Shown in pieces: positions 55,038 to 63,370 of a DNA stretch of 64,000 nt. A program made the translations under genes and the position numbers. The notes beneath the pieces are model-generated. The model searched no databases and was not told the DNA's origin. It worked only from the letters and a program-made list of their open reading frames with translations. Positions within the stretch are counted from its first letter, which is position 1; every line of letters begins with the position of its first letter. The DNA is from Bradyrhizobium sp. 170. GTDB lineage: Bacteria; Pseudomonadota; Alphaproteobacteria; Rhizobiales; Xanthobacteraceae. The stretch covers positions 3,038,001 to 3,102,000 of the forward strand of contig NZ_CP064703.1 in NCBI RefSeq assembly GCF_023101085.1, written 5' to 3'.

Positions 55038-55817
55038 TTACACCACCGGCGAGCGGCCGCCATCGACATTGATGGCGGTGCCGGTGATGAACGATCCCTG
55101 ATCGGAGGCGAGGAAGCAGGCCAGGTTGGCGAATTCCTCCGCCGTGCCGATGCGCCCCAAGGGCGTGCCCTTGGCGAGGTTTTTCGCAAACACCTCGAAA
55201 TCCATGTCCGGCGCTTGCGCCGCGTGCCGCTTCACCCATTGATCGCTCATGATCAGCCCGACCAGCATGGCATTGACCAGGATGTTGTGCTCGCCGCCTT
55301 CGCCAGCCATCACCTTGGTCAGCGCCATGCCGGCTGCCCGCGATACCGAGGTGGGGGCCGAGGACGCCGCCGGCGCCTTGGCGTAGGTATTGAGCACATT
55401 GATGATGCGGCCCCATTTGCGCGCCTTCATGCCTGGCCAGACCAGCCTGGAGAAGCGGATCGCGGCAAACAGTTTCAAGTCGAGGTCTTCCTGCCAGGCT
55501 TCGTCACTGATGTTCTCGAACGCCATCGTCCGCGCCGTGCCCGCGTTGTTGACGAGGATGTCGACCGGGCCGAGATCGGCGACAATCTTCTCATGCGCCT
55601 TCGCGATGTCGGCCGCCTTGGCGACGTCGCAAACATAGTCGCGGAGCTCGAGGCCGTCGTTCGCGAGCAGTTCCCGTGCCGCCTTCAGGTCGGCCGCGCC
55701 GCGCGCGAGGATCGCGACCTTGGCGCCGGAGGCGGCGAATTGCCTTGCGACCGCGAGCCCAAGACCCTTGCTGCCGCCGGTGACGATGGCGACTCTATCC
55801 TTCATCGTGACTTGCAT
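55038..55817 (-). CDS. Short-chain dehydrogenase/reductase with altered catalytic residues
   Basis: A 259-residue SDR. The cofactor motif TGGSKGLG (13-20) and NNAG (90-93) are intact. At the position of the YxxxK catalytic pair it reads TSVSR (156-160), so the catalytic tyrosine and lysine are threonine and arginine, and the usual serine before it is also not obvious. The C-terminal GTAINVDGG is typical of the fold. It may bind NAD(P) without classical SDR chemistry, or use another proton relay. Confidence 0.85.
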   Translation of the reverse strand: MQVTMKDRVAIVTGGSKGLGLAVARQFAASGAKVAILARGAADLKAARELLANDGLELRDYVCDVAKAADIAKAHEKIVADLGPVDILVNNAGTARTMAFENISDEAWQEDLDLKLFAAIRFSRLVWPGMKARKWGRIINVLNTYAKAPAASSAPTSVSRAAGMALTKVMAGEGGEHNILVNAMLVGLIMSDQWVKRHAAQAPDMDFEVFAKNLAKGTPLGRIGTAEEFANLACFLASDQGSFITGTAINVDGGRSPVV

Positions 55818-56103
55818 GTGGTTCTGCCTATGCGTTGAGCCGAAACCGGTCGCGCGAAAATCGTTCGACCGTCGGAGGTGAGGAACAGGGAGATAAACTC
55901 TCCGTCCGTTTCAACATTCAAAATTCCATTTTATTGACGATCCCATTGTTGCCGCGCATCATCTCAAGCGTCAACTTCAGCGGAACGAGAAGCAGAAACT
56001 CTCGTCGGGACTGAGCCAAATCAAACAATTCACGGTGCCAGGCGGCAGCGCGTCCTGCGTTGCGCGAGCGTGGTCGCGTGCCTGCGGCATAAGGAGAAGA
56101 AGA

Positions 56104-57204
56104 ATGTCGAAAGAAAAGCAGCCCGGCACACAAGTGTTGGACCGGCGCACGCTGTTGCGCTCCGGTGCGGCCGCAGCGCTGGCGGCGCCGCTCGGCGTTA
56201 TCGGTGCGCAGGCGCTGCCGTTTCGCGCTGCAACGCCCGGGATCGACTTCTCGGAATTTCCGATCTGCCGGACGGCGTCGGACGCACCGCCGATCGCAGG
56301 TGCGCCACGCAAGTTGAAACTTTCGTGGAATGCCGGCGCGGTCTGTCTCGCGCCGGTTCCGATTGCGATCGAGTACGGCTTTTTCCAGAAGCACAATCTC
56401 GACGTCGAACTCGTCAACTACAGCGGCTCGACCGACCAACTCCTGGAAGCGATCGCCACCGGCAAGAGCGATGCCGGGCTCGGGATGGCGCTGCGCTGGC
56501 TGAAGCCGCTGGAGCAGGGATTTGACGTCAAGATCGCAGCGGGTACCCATGGCGGCTGCATGCGCGTGCTGACGCGTACCAGTTCCGGTGTCGACAAGCT
56601 CGCCGATCTCAAGGGCAAGATCGTAGCCGTCGGCGATCTCGCCGGACCCGACAAGAATTTCTTCTCGATCCAGCTCGCCAAGCTTGGCATCGATCCCAAC
56701 AAGGAAGTCGATTGGCGCGCCTATCCTGGGAATCTTCTCAACCTTGCGGTCGAGAAGGGCGAGGTCCAGGCGTTCCTGGCTTCGGATCCGCTCGCTCACC
56801 TCTGGCTGAAGGACTCCCAATACAAGGAAGTCGCCTCCAACCTCGATGGCGAATACCGCGACAAGAGCTGCTGCATTCTCGGGCTGCGCGGCAGCCTGGT
56901 GCGGGACGAGCCGCAGGTCGCGCGCGCCATCACACAAGCGCTGCTGGATGCGGCGATGTTCACCTCGCAGAACCCGGACAAGGCTGCGAGATCGTTCCAG
57001 CCCTATGCGCCAAAGGCGGCGACGCTGGCCGATCTCGAAGCGATGGCGCGTTACCATACCCATTACCATCATCCCGTCGGCGATGTGCTCAAGCGCGAAC
57101 TGAAGGGTTATGCCGACGATCTGAAGACGGTTTCGGTCTTCAAGCCCAGCACCGATACGGCCAAATTCGCGGAGAAGATCTATGTCGACGTATTCGGTGT
57201 CTGA
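56104..57204 (+). CDS. SsuA/TauA/NMT1-type ABC substrate-binding protein (SBP 1)
   Basis: A 366-residue binding protein. The N-terminal LDRRTLLRSGAAAALAAPLGVIGAQA carries an RR pair and looks like a Tat signal. The mature domain KLKLSWNAGAVCLAPVPIAIEYGFFQKHNLDVELVNYSGSTDQLLEAIATGKSDAGLGMAL is the NMT1/SsuA pattern. The start at 56104 is preferred over an upstream in-frame codon in non-coding-like sequence. It overlaps the permease gene by 23 bases. Confidence 0.9.
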   Translation: MSKEKQPGTQVLDRRTLLRSGAAAALAAPLGVIGAQALPFRAATPGIDFSEFPICRTASDAPPIAGAPRKLKLSWNAGAVCLAPVPIAIEYGFFQKHNLDVELVNYSGSTDQLLEAIATGKSDAGLGMALRWLKPLEQGFDVKIAAGTHGGCMRVLTRTSSGVDKLADLKGKIVAVGDLAGPDKNFFSIQLAKLGIDPNKEVDWRAYPGNLLNLAVEKGEVQAFLASDPLAHLWLKDSQYKEVASNLDGEYRDKSCCILGLRGSLVRDEPQVARAITQALLDAAMFTSQNPDKAARSFQPYAPKAATLADLEAMARYHTHYHHPVGDVLKRELKGYADDLKTVSVFKPSTDTAKFAEKIYVDVFGV

Positions 57205-58210
57205 TGCGATTTCCGTCGAGGGCTCGCGCGCATCCAGCTCCCGCGCGGAAGCGATCGGCGATTGGCTGAAAAGCTCCGGCATCGGGGTTGCCGCGGCCGC
57301 TGCCTGGGTATCGTTCGGTCTGTCATGCCTGTGGTGGCCGGACCTCGGCGACTGGTCGCGGACCTACGCGCTCGGCATTGCGGCATTCGTGGTCGCAGCG
57401 GTGGCGCTGTTTGGCACGCTGAGCGCTGACTTCCTTGGCCCCGCGGGGCCCGCCCTGCGCCGCCGCGCGCCTTGGCTTGTCGCGCTCGGCCTGTTCCTGA
57501 CGCTGTGGGAGGTCGCGACCGCAAAGTTTGCGTGGCTGCCGTTGCCATTTTTTCCGCCGCCGCAGGCCATCCTCGAAGTCTATACGGACGATCTGCCAAA
57601 GCTGCTCGACAGTGTCTTCGCCTCGGTGAAACTTCAGCTTGGCGGATATATCATCGGAGCCACCATAGGGTTTCTGACCGGCGTCTCGATCGGCTGGTCG
57701 CGAAGCGTCGGATACTGGGTGCACCCGGTGCTGCGCTTCATCGGCCCGCTGCCGGCAACTGCGTGGCTTCCGATCGCCTTCTTCACCTTTCCCTCGAGCT
57801 GGAGCGCCAGCACGTTCCTGATCGCGCTGGCGACCGGCTTTCCCGTGACCGTGCTCACCTGGTCGGGTGTCGCGAGCGTGAGCAACGCCTATTACGACGT
57901 CGCGCGCACGCTCGGCGCCAAGCCATCGTTCCTCGTGCTCAAGGTCGCTATACCGGCAGCGCTGCCGCATGTGTTCGTCGGATTGTTCATGGGTCTCGGA
58001 TCGTCGTTCGCCGTGCTCGTGGTGGCGGAAATGATCGGCGTCAAGGCCGGGCTCGGCTGGTACCTGCAATGGGCGCAGGGCTGGGCGGCCTACGCCAACA
58101 TGTATGCGGCGCTGATCGTAATGTCGCTGCTGTGCTCCGGCGCCATCACGCTGCTGTTTCGGACGCGCGACCGGTTGCTGGTCTGGCAGAAAGGTGTCGT
58201 CAAATGGTAG
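57182..58210 (+). CDS. SsuC/TauC-type ABC permease
   Basis: A 342-residue permease with an N-terminal extension of three helices before the six-helix core. The coupling segment SVSNAYYDVARTLGAKPSFLVLKVAIPAALPHVFVGLFMGLGSSFAVLVVAEMIG is typical for nitrate/sulfonate/taurine importers. Overlaps both the SBP gene and the ATPase gene, so the three are tightly coupled. Confidence 0.92.
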   Translation: MSTYSVSDAISVEGSRASSSRAEAIGDWLKSSGIGVAAAAAWVSFGLSCLWWPDLGDWSRTYALGIAAFVVAAVALFGTLSADFLGPAGPALRRRAPWLVALGLFLTLWEVATAKFAWLPLPFFPPPQAILEVYTDDLPKLLDSVFASVKLQLGGYIIGATIGFLTGVSIGWSRSVGYWVHPVLRFIGPLPATAWLPIAFFTFPSSWSASTFLIALATGFPVTVLTWSGVASVSNAYYDVARTLGAKPSFLVLKVAIPAALPHVFVGLFMGLGSSFAVLVVAEMIGVKAGLGWYLQWAQGWAAYANMYAALIVMSLLCSGAITLLFRTRDRLLVWQKGVVKW

Positions 58211-59016
58211 CGCAAGAATTGGTAGTGCAGGCCTTGGCTGAGTCGCTCGCCCGTCACGCGGCCGGCGCCGCGCTCGATGTCGAGCATGTCAGCCATGCCT
58301 TCGATATCGATGGCGCCGCACTCCCTGTGCTCGAAGACGTGAATCTGATCATCGAGCCCGGCGAATTCGTCGCCCTGCTGGGACCATCCGGCTGCGGCAA
58401 GTCCACCTTGTTGCGGCTGGTAGCGGGGCTGGAGAAACCCGGATCCGGTGTCCTGCGGGAAGACGACAACCGCATCAAGGGACCGCATCCCTCTCGGGTG
58501 GTCGTGTTTCAGGATCCGACCTTGTTTCCCTGGCGCTCGGTCTGGGACAATGTCGCCCTCGGCCTGGAGGCGCAGGGCATCCTGAAGAGCCAGCGGCAGC
58601 GGGTCGACTCGGCGCTCGATCTCGTCGGCTTGTCGGCGTTCCGCAACGCCTATCCGCATCAGCTGTCGGGCGGCATGGCACAGCGCGTGGCGCTGGCGCG
58701 CGCTCTCGTCAACGACCCGAAAATCCTCATCCTCGACGAGCCGCTCGGCAAGCTCGACTCGCTGACGCGGATCACCATGCAGGCCGAACTTGTCTCGCTC
58801 TGGCAACGCAAGGGCTTTACCACCCTGCTCGTCACCCACGACGCGGAAGAGGCGCTGTTTCTCGCCAATCGCGTGATCGTTCTCAGCGACCGGCCCGCAC
58901 GTGTCAAAGCCGACATCCTGGTGGACCGGCCTTATCCGCGCCATCGCGGCGATCCCTACCTCGCCGGCCTGCGCAAGCAGATTCTCGGCCTACTCGGATT
59001 GGACGCCACATGGTGA
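58204..59016 (+). CDS. SsuB/TauB-type ABC ATPase
   Basis: A 270-residue ATPase with Walker A GPSGCGKSTL, Q-loop VVFQDPTLFPWRSVWDNVALGLEA, signature LSGGMAQRVALARAL and Walker B ILILDEPLGKLDSLTR. The PWRSVWDNV segment is typical of nitrate/sulfonate transporters. Overlaps the next gene by seven bases. Confidence 0.94.
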   Translation: MVAQELVVQALAESLARHAAGAALDVEHVSHAFDIDGAALPVLEDVNLIIEPGEFVALLGPSGCGKSTLLRLVAGLEKPGSGVLREDDNRIKGPHPSRVVVFQDPTLFPWRSVWDNVALGLEAQGILKSQRQRVDSALDLVGLSAFRNAYPHQLSGGMAQRVALARALVNDPKILILDEPLGKLDSLTRITMQAELVSLWQRKGFTTLLVTHDAEEALFLANRVIVLSDRPARVKADILVDRPYPRHRGDPYLAGLRKQILGLLGLDATW

Positions 59017-60194
59017 CGGCATCGGGCCACATCGCGGCGAGAGAGTCGCAACGGCAGAACGAGCCTGACCACGTGGCGCGCGCGGCGCTGCTGGCCAAGG
59101 CATTCGCGGAGCGGGCGCCCGTCCACGACCGCGATGGCAGTTTTCCTTTCCGAAATTTCGAGGATTTGTCGGAGGCCGGACTGCTGGCCCTGACCGTCCC
59201 GGCCGCGCTTGGCGGCGGGGGCGCAGGCGCCGCGGAGGCGGCACGTATTCTTGGGATCATCGGTAAGGCCGATCCGTCGACCGCGCTTGTGCTGTCGATG
59301 CATTACATCCAGCACCTCGTGATGGCGCGGAGTTCGCGCTGGCCCGCCCGGCTGTCCCGCAAGCTCGCCCGCGAGACGGTCGAAGGCATTGCTCTGGTCA
59401 ACGCCCTTCGTGTCGAACCCGAACTTGGATCGCCGGCGCGGGGAGGACTGCCCGCGACGATCGCCCGGCGCACCGAAACCGGATGGCGGCTGTCGGGCCG
59501 CAAGATCTATTCAACCGGCGCGCCGATCCTGAAATGGTATGCGGTCTGGGCCAGAACCGATGAAGCGGCAACGCGCGTCGGCTTGTTTCTGGTTCCGGCC
59601 GGCCTTCCGGGTACGCGGATCATTGAGACCTGGGATCATCTTGGCCTTCGCGCCAGCGGAAGCCACGACATCGTCTTCGAAGACGTGATCTTTCCGCTCG
59701 ACCACGAGATCGACGTCCGCTTGCCGGACGAGTGGCGAATGCCTGACTTCACCCAGGCCACGGTCGGTGCCATTTTCATCGCCGCCATCTATGATGGCGT
59801 CGCACGCGCAGCGCGCGACTGGCTGATCGGCTTTTTAGGGGATCGCGTCCCGGCCAACCTCGGCGCGCCGCTGGCAACCGTGCCGCGGGCGCAGGAAGTG
59901 CTCGGCGGCATCGAAGCGCGGCTTGCGGTGAATGCGCGCCTGATCGGCAGTTTCGCCGATGATTTCGATGATAATTTGCCGCTCAGCGCCATCGAGTCCA
60001 ACATCGTCAAGCTGACGGTGACGAACAATTCGGTCGCCGTGGTCGAGGATGCGCTGTCGCTGGCGGGCAATCATGGCCTGTCGCGAACCAACCCGCTGCA
60101 GCGGTATTATCGCGACGTGCTGTGCGGGCGCGTTCATACCCCGCAGGACGACACCACCCGAATATCCGCCGGCCGTCTCGCGCTCGGCCTGTGA
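59010..60194 (+). CDS. Acyl-CoA dehydrogenase-fold flavoprotein (DszC/SfnB-like)
   Basis: A 394-residue member of the acyl-CoA dehydrogenase superfamily: FEDLSEAGLLALTVPAALGGGGAGAAEAARILGIIGKADPSTALVLSMHYIQH and LSGRKIYSTGAPILKWYAVWARTD. In operons with sulfonate-type transporters and luciferase-like monooxygenases such proteins act as FMNH2-dependent monooxygenases of organosulfur compounds (SfnB, DszC). That role is inferred from context. Confidence 0.85.
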   Translation: MVTASGHIAARESQRQNEPDHVARAALLAKAFAERAPVHDRDGSFPFRNFEDLSEAGLLALTVPAALGGGGAGAAEAARILGIIGKADPSTALVLSMHYIQHLVMARSSRWPARLSRKLARETVEGIALVNALRVEPELGSPARGGLPATIARRTETGWRLSGRKIYSTGAPILKWYAVWARTDEAATRVGLFLVPAGLPGTRIIETWDHLGLRASGSHDIVFEDVIFPLDHEIDVRLPDEWRMPDFTQATVGAIFIAAIYDGVARAARDWLIGFLGDRVPANLGAPLATVPRAQEVLGGIEARLAVNARLIGSFADDFDDNLPLSAIESNIVKLTVTNNSVAVVEDALSLAGNHGLSRTNPLQRYYRDVLCGRVHTPQDDTTRISAGRLALGL

Positions 60195-60219
60195 ACCTTC
60201 CCCAAACCGGAGCCATATC

Positions 60220-61320
60220 ATGTCCGTCGAGTTCATCGGATTCATCTCGAACAACAATTCCTCCGAGACCATCGTGCGGTCCGGTCCCGTCCTCGATCCA
60301 ACGCACATCGAGACGGTGGCCAAAGCGCACGAGCTTGCCGGCTTCGACCGCGCGCTGCTGGCGTTTCATTCGACTACGCCCGATGCGCTGCAGATCGGCC
60401 AGCACGTGCTCGGCATCACCAGAAAACTCAAGGTCATGATCGCGCAGCGGCCGGGCTTCACGGCGCCGACGCTGCTGGCGCGCCAGCTCGCCACCCTCGA
60501 CCAGCTTTCCGGCGGCCGCGTATCGCTTCACGTCATCACCGGCGGCAACGCCAGTGAATTGCGCCAGGATGGCAACACGCTCGACGACAAGGATGAGCGA
60601 TACGCGCGGACCAGCGAGTTCCTCGACATCGTCCGCGCCGAATGGAGCAGTGAGAAGCCGTTCGATTACGACGGGAAATATTACAAGGTCGAGAAGGGCT
60701 TTTCGCAAGTGAAGCCCTCACATCCCGGCGGGATCTATACGTTCGTCGGCGGCGGCTCGGATGCGGCCATCAAGGTGGCCGCCAAACACGCTGACACCTT
60801 TGCGCTGTGGGGCGAATCCTATGCGCAGGTTCGCGACGTCACCGCCCGCGTGCGTGCCGCGGCCGCGAGATACGGCCGGCCGACGCCACGCTTCAGCCTG
60901 TCGGTGCGGCCGATCCTGGCCGAGACCGAAGAAAAGGCCTGGGCCAAAGCCAATGATATTCTCGCCCGCGCCACGGCGCTGCAGGACGAGACCGGCTATC
61001 GCAAACCGGCCGACGGTCATGCGACCGCCGGCGCGCGGCGTCTGCTGGCGCTGGCGGAGCAGGGCACGCGGATCGACAAGCGGCTGTGGACCGAGATCGC
61101 CAAATTGACCGGTGCGAACAGCAACACCACGGCGCTGGTCGGCACGCCCGAGCAGGTGGCTGAAGTGTTCGGCGATTATTACGATCTCGGCATCAGCCAT
61201 TTCCTCATCCGCGGCTTCGATCCCCTGATCGATGCCATTGAATATGGCCGCGAGCTCATTCCGCTGACGCGAAAACTCATTGCCGAACGCCAGTCGACGC
61301 ATGGGGTAGCCGCGCAATGA
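60220..61320 (+). CDS. SsuD-like FMNH2-dependent monooxygenase
   Basis: A 366-residue luciferase-like enzyme: FIGFISNNNSSETIVRSGPVLDPTHIETVAKAHELAGFDRALLAFHSTTPD at the N-terminus, RPGFTAPTLLARQLATLDQLSGGRVSLHVITGGN and LIRGFDPLIDAIEYGRELIPL. These fit the alkanesulfonate monooxygenase group that cleaves C-S bonds to release sulfite. It overlaps the following SBP gene as ATGA. Confidence 0.9.
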   Translation: MSVEFIGFISNNNSSETIVRSGPVLDPTHIETVAKAHELAGFDRALLAFHSTTPDALQIGQHVLGITRKLKVMIAQRPGFTAPTLLARQLATLDQLSGGRVSLHVITGGNASELRQDGNTLDDKDERYARTSEFLDIVRAEWSSEKPFDYDGKYYKVEKGFSQVKPSHPGGIYTFVGGGSDAAIKVAAKHADTFALWGESYAQVRDVTARVRAAAARYGRPTPRFSLSVRPILAETEEKAWAKANDILARATALQDETGYRKPADGHATAGARRLLALAEQGTRIDKRLWTEIAKLTGANSNTTALVGTPEQVAEVFGDYYDLGISHFLIRGFDPLIDAIEYGRELIPLTRKLIAERQSTHGVAAQ

Positions 61321-62258
61321 TCCGTCTCACGCTTGCTGCCGGGCTGTTGCTCGGCTCCGCCATCATCGCTTCCGCGCAGGCCACGCTTCGGGTCGGCGAC
61401 CAGAAAGGCAATTCGCAGGCCGTGATGGAGGCGGCGGGCGTGTTGAAGGACGTTCCCTACAAGATTGAGTGGAAGGAATTTCCCGCCGCAGCGCCGCTTC
61501 TGGAAGCACTGGGTGCCGGCGCGATCGAAACCGGTCTGGTCGGCGACGCGCCGTTCACCTTCGCCGCCGCTGCCAACGTGCCGGTGAAGGCGATCGCCGC
61601 GGTCCGACAGTCGCGAGACGGGCTCGCGGTGCTGGTGCCGGAGCAGTCGCCGATCAACAGTTTCGACGATCTGCGCGGCAAGAAGATCGCCACCGGCCGT
61701 GGCTCGATCGGCCACCAGTTGATCCTTGCCGCACTGGAGGCGAGGGGATGGAAGTCGGATGATGTCCAGATCGCATTCCTCGCGCCGTCGGATGCCAAGG
61801 TCGCCTACACGCAGGGCTCGGTCGATGCGTGGTCGACCTGGGAACCTTATGTCAGCCAGGAAGAGGTGCTGTTCAAATCCCGCCGCGTCATCACCGGGGA
61901 GGGCATCACGCCCGGCCTGGGCTTTCAGGTCGCGACGCCCACAGCCATCCGGGACAAGCGCTCCGAGCTTGAGGATTTCGTGCGCCGTCTCGCCGCGGCG
62001 CGGGCATGGTCCGCCGGGAACGTGAGCAGCTATGCCGAGACCTGGGGCAAGCTGATGAACATTCCAACGTCAGTGCCGCTCAACTGGCTGACCCGGGCGA
62101 AGATCAAGATCACACCGATCGATGACGGCGTCATTGCCGACGAGCAGAAGACCATCGATCTCTATTTCCGCTCGGGGCTCATCAAGCAGAATCTCAAGGC
62201 GGCCGATATCGTCGACCGGACGTTTTCCGAGGCGATTGGCAAGGGGGCCGGCCTGTAA
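61317..62258 (+). CDS. SsuA-type ABC substrate-binding protein (SBP 2)
   Basis: A 313-residue binding protein with the signal peptide LTLAAGLLLGSAIIASAQA. The body carries LRVGDQKGNSQAVMEAAGVLKDVPYKIEWKEFPAAAPLLEALGAGAIETGLVGDAPFTFAAAANVPVKAIAA, the sulfonate-binding family pattern. It is the last gene of the operon and the second binding protein for one permease/ATPase pair. It may give the transporter a second ligand range. Confidence 0.92.
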   Translation: MIRLTLAAGLLLGSAIIASAQATLRVGDQKGNSQAVMEAAGVLKDVPYKIEWKEFPAAAPLLEALGAGAIETGLVGDAPFTFAAAANVPVKAIAAVRQSRDGLAVLVPEQSPINSFDDLRGKKIATGRGSIGHQLILAALEARGWKSDDVQIAFLAPSDAKVAYTQGSVDAWSTWEPYVSQEEVLFKSRRVITGEGITPGLGFQVATPTAIRDKRSELEDFVRRLAAARAWSAGNVSSYAETWGKLMNIPTSVPLNWLTRAKIKITPIDDGVIADEQKTIDLYFRSGLIKQNLKAADIVDRTFSEAIGKGAGL

Positions 62259-62445
62259 CGGCCGCTCCCGCGCAATGACGAACGCGTGAAGGCCGGAAAT
62301 ACCATGCGGTTCGGGTGGCGCTTCAGACAAGGATTTTTCCCGTTTTCCGCGGTTGGGAATGACAAACTTGCTATTTTCGAAAGCGTCTTGTGGTGACCGG
62401 CAGGCGGACCAAGATCAAACAGAACAAACAATGGAGTCCAGCACC

Positions 62446-63291
62446 ATGGGCCTGCAACAAGCAAAACTCGAATCGCTTCCCTTCGTGACGGCCGAGCTGA
62501 ACTATCTTGCGCCGACCCCGGGAAAGCCCCGTACCTACGCCTTCGACCCGCCGCCGGGCGAACCCAAATCCACTGCGCTGCCCGAACCGCACAATGTCCC
62601 GATCTTCGACGCGCGCCTGATCGCCGGCAACCTCTCGCTGGACCGTGAAGGTTTCGCGCTGGTCCGCCATCCCACGATCGTCAAGAATTTTTACGACGAT
62701 AAGGAAGTGAAAGGCGTCTATTATCCCGCCGTGGAAGCCTTCCTGAAGGCGACGCTGAAGGCCGACCGCGTCGTCATCTTCGATCACACCGTGCGCAGGC
62801 GCGTCGATGGCGCCGCGGATGTCAGGGGCGCCGGGCCGCGCCAGCCGGCCACGCGGGTCCATGTCGACCAGACGGATAAATCAGGCGCCAACCGCGTTCG
62901 CGAACATCTGCCCGCCGAGGCCGAGGAGCTTCTGAAGGGACGCGTGCAGGTCATCAATGTCTGGCGGCCGATCCGCGGGCCGCTGCGCGATACGCCGCTT
63001 GCGATGTGCGACGGCCAGACGATCGAGCCGGGCGATCTCGTCGCCTCCGACCTGATCTATCCGAACCGCAGCGGCGAGACCTATTCCGTAAAATACAATC
63101 CGAACCATCGCTGGTACTACATCCCGGAAATGCGGACCGACGAGGCGCTGCTGCTGAAGTGCTACGATTCCGCAACCGACGGCCGCACGCGGTTCGGACC
63201 GCATACCGCCTTCACCGATCCGACCACACCGGCCGACGCAGTCCCGCGTGAAAGCATTGAGCTGCGGACACTGGTGTTCCACCGGAACTGA
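62446..63291 (+). CDS. CmcJ/NvfI-family oxidoreductase-like protein
   Basis: A 281-residue protein of the CmcJ/NvfI (GA4 desaturase-like) family. Visible features are YLAPTPGKPRTYAFDPPPGEPKS near the start, the HxD-like segment TRVHVDQTDKSGANRV and the region INVWRPIRGPLRDTPLAMCDGQ; the histidine/aspartate could bind iron in a 2-oxoglutarate-oxygenase-like fold. The ATG at 62446 has GGAG nine bases upstream; ATG 62431 is the alternative. Bacterial members are poorly characterised. Confidence 0.78.
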   Translation: MGLQQAKLESLPFVTAELNYLAPTPGKPRTYAFDPPPGEPKSTALPEPHNVPIFDARLIAGNLSLDREGFALVRHPTIVKNFYDDKEVKGVYYPAVEAFLKATLKADRVVIFDHTVRRRVDGAADVRGAGPRQPATRVHVDQTDKSGANRVREHLPAEAEELLKGRVQVINVWRPIRGPLRDTPLAMCDGQTIEPGDLVASDLIYPNRSGETYSVKYNPNHRWYYIPEMRTDEALLLKCYDSATDGRTRFGPHTAFTDPTTPADAVPRESIELRTLVFHRN

Positions 63292-63370
63292 TCGTCGCGA
63301 TCAGCCGGATTCGCGTTCCCACCCTATTGGTGATAACTCGCCCTGAAGCAGTTTCGGGGCGAGACAGTTC

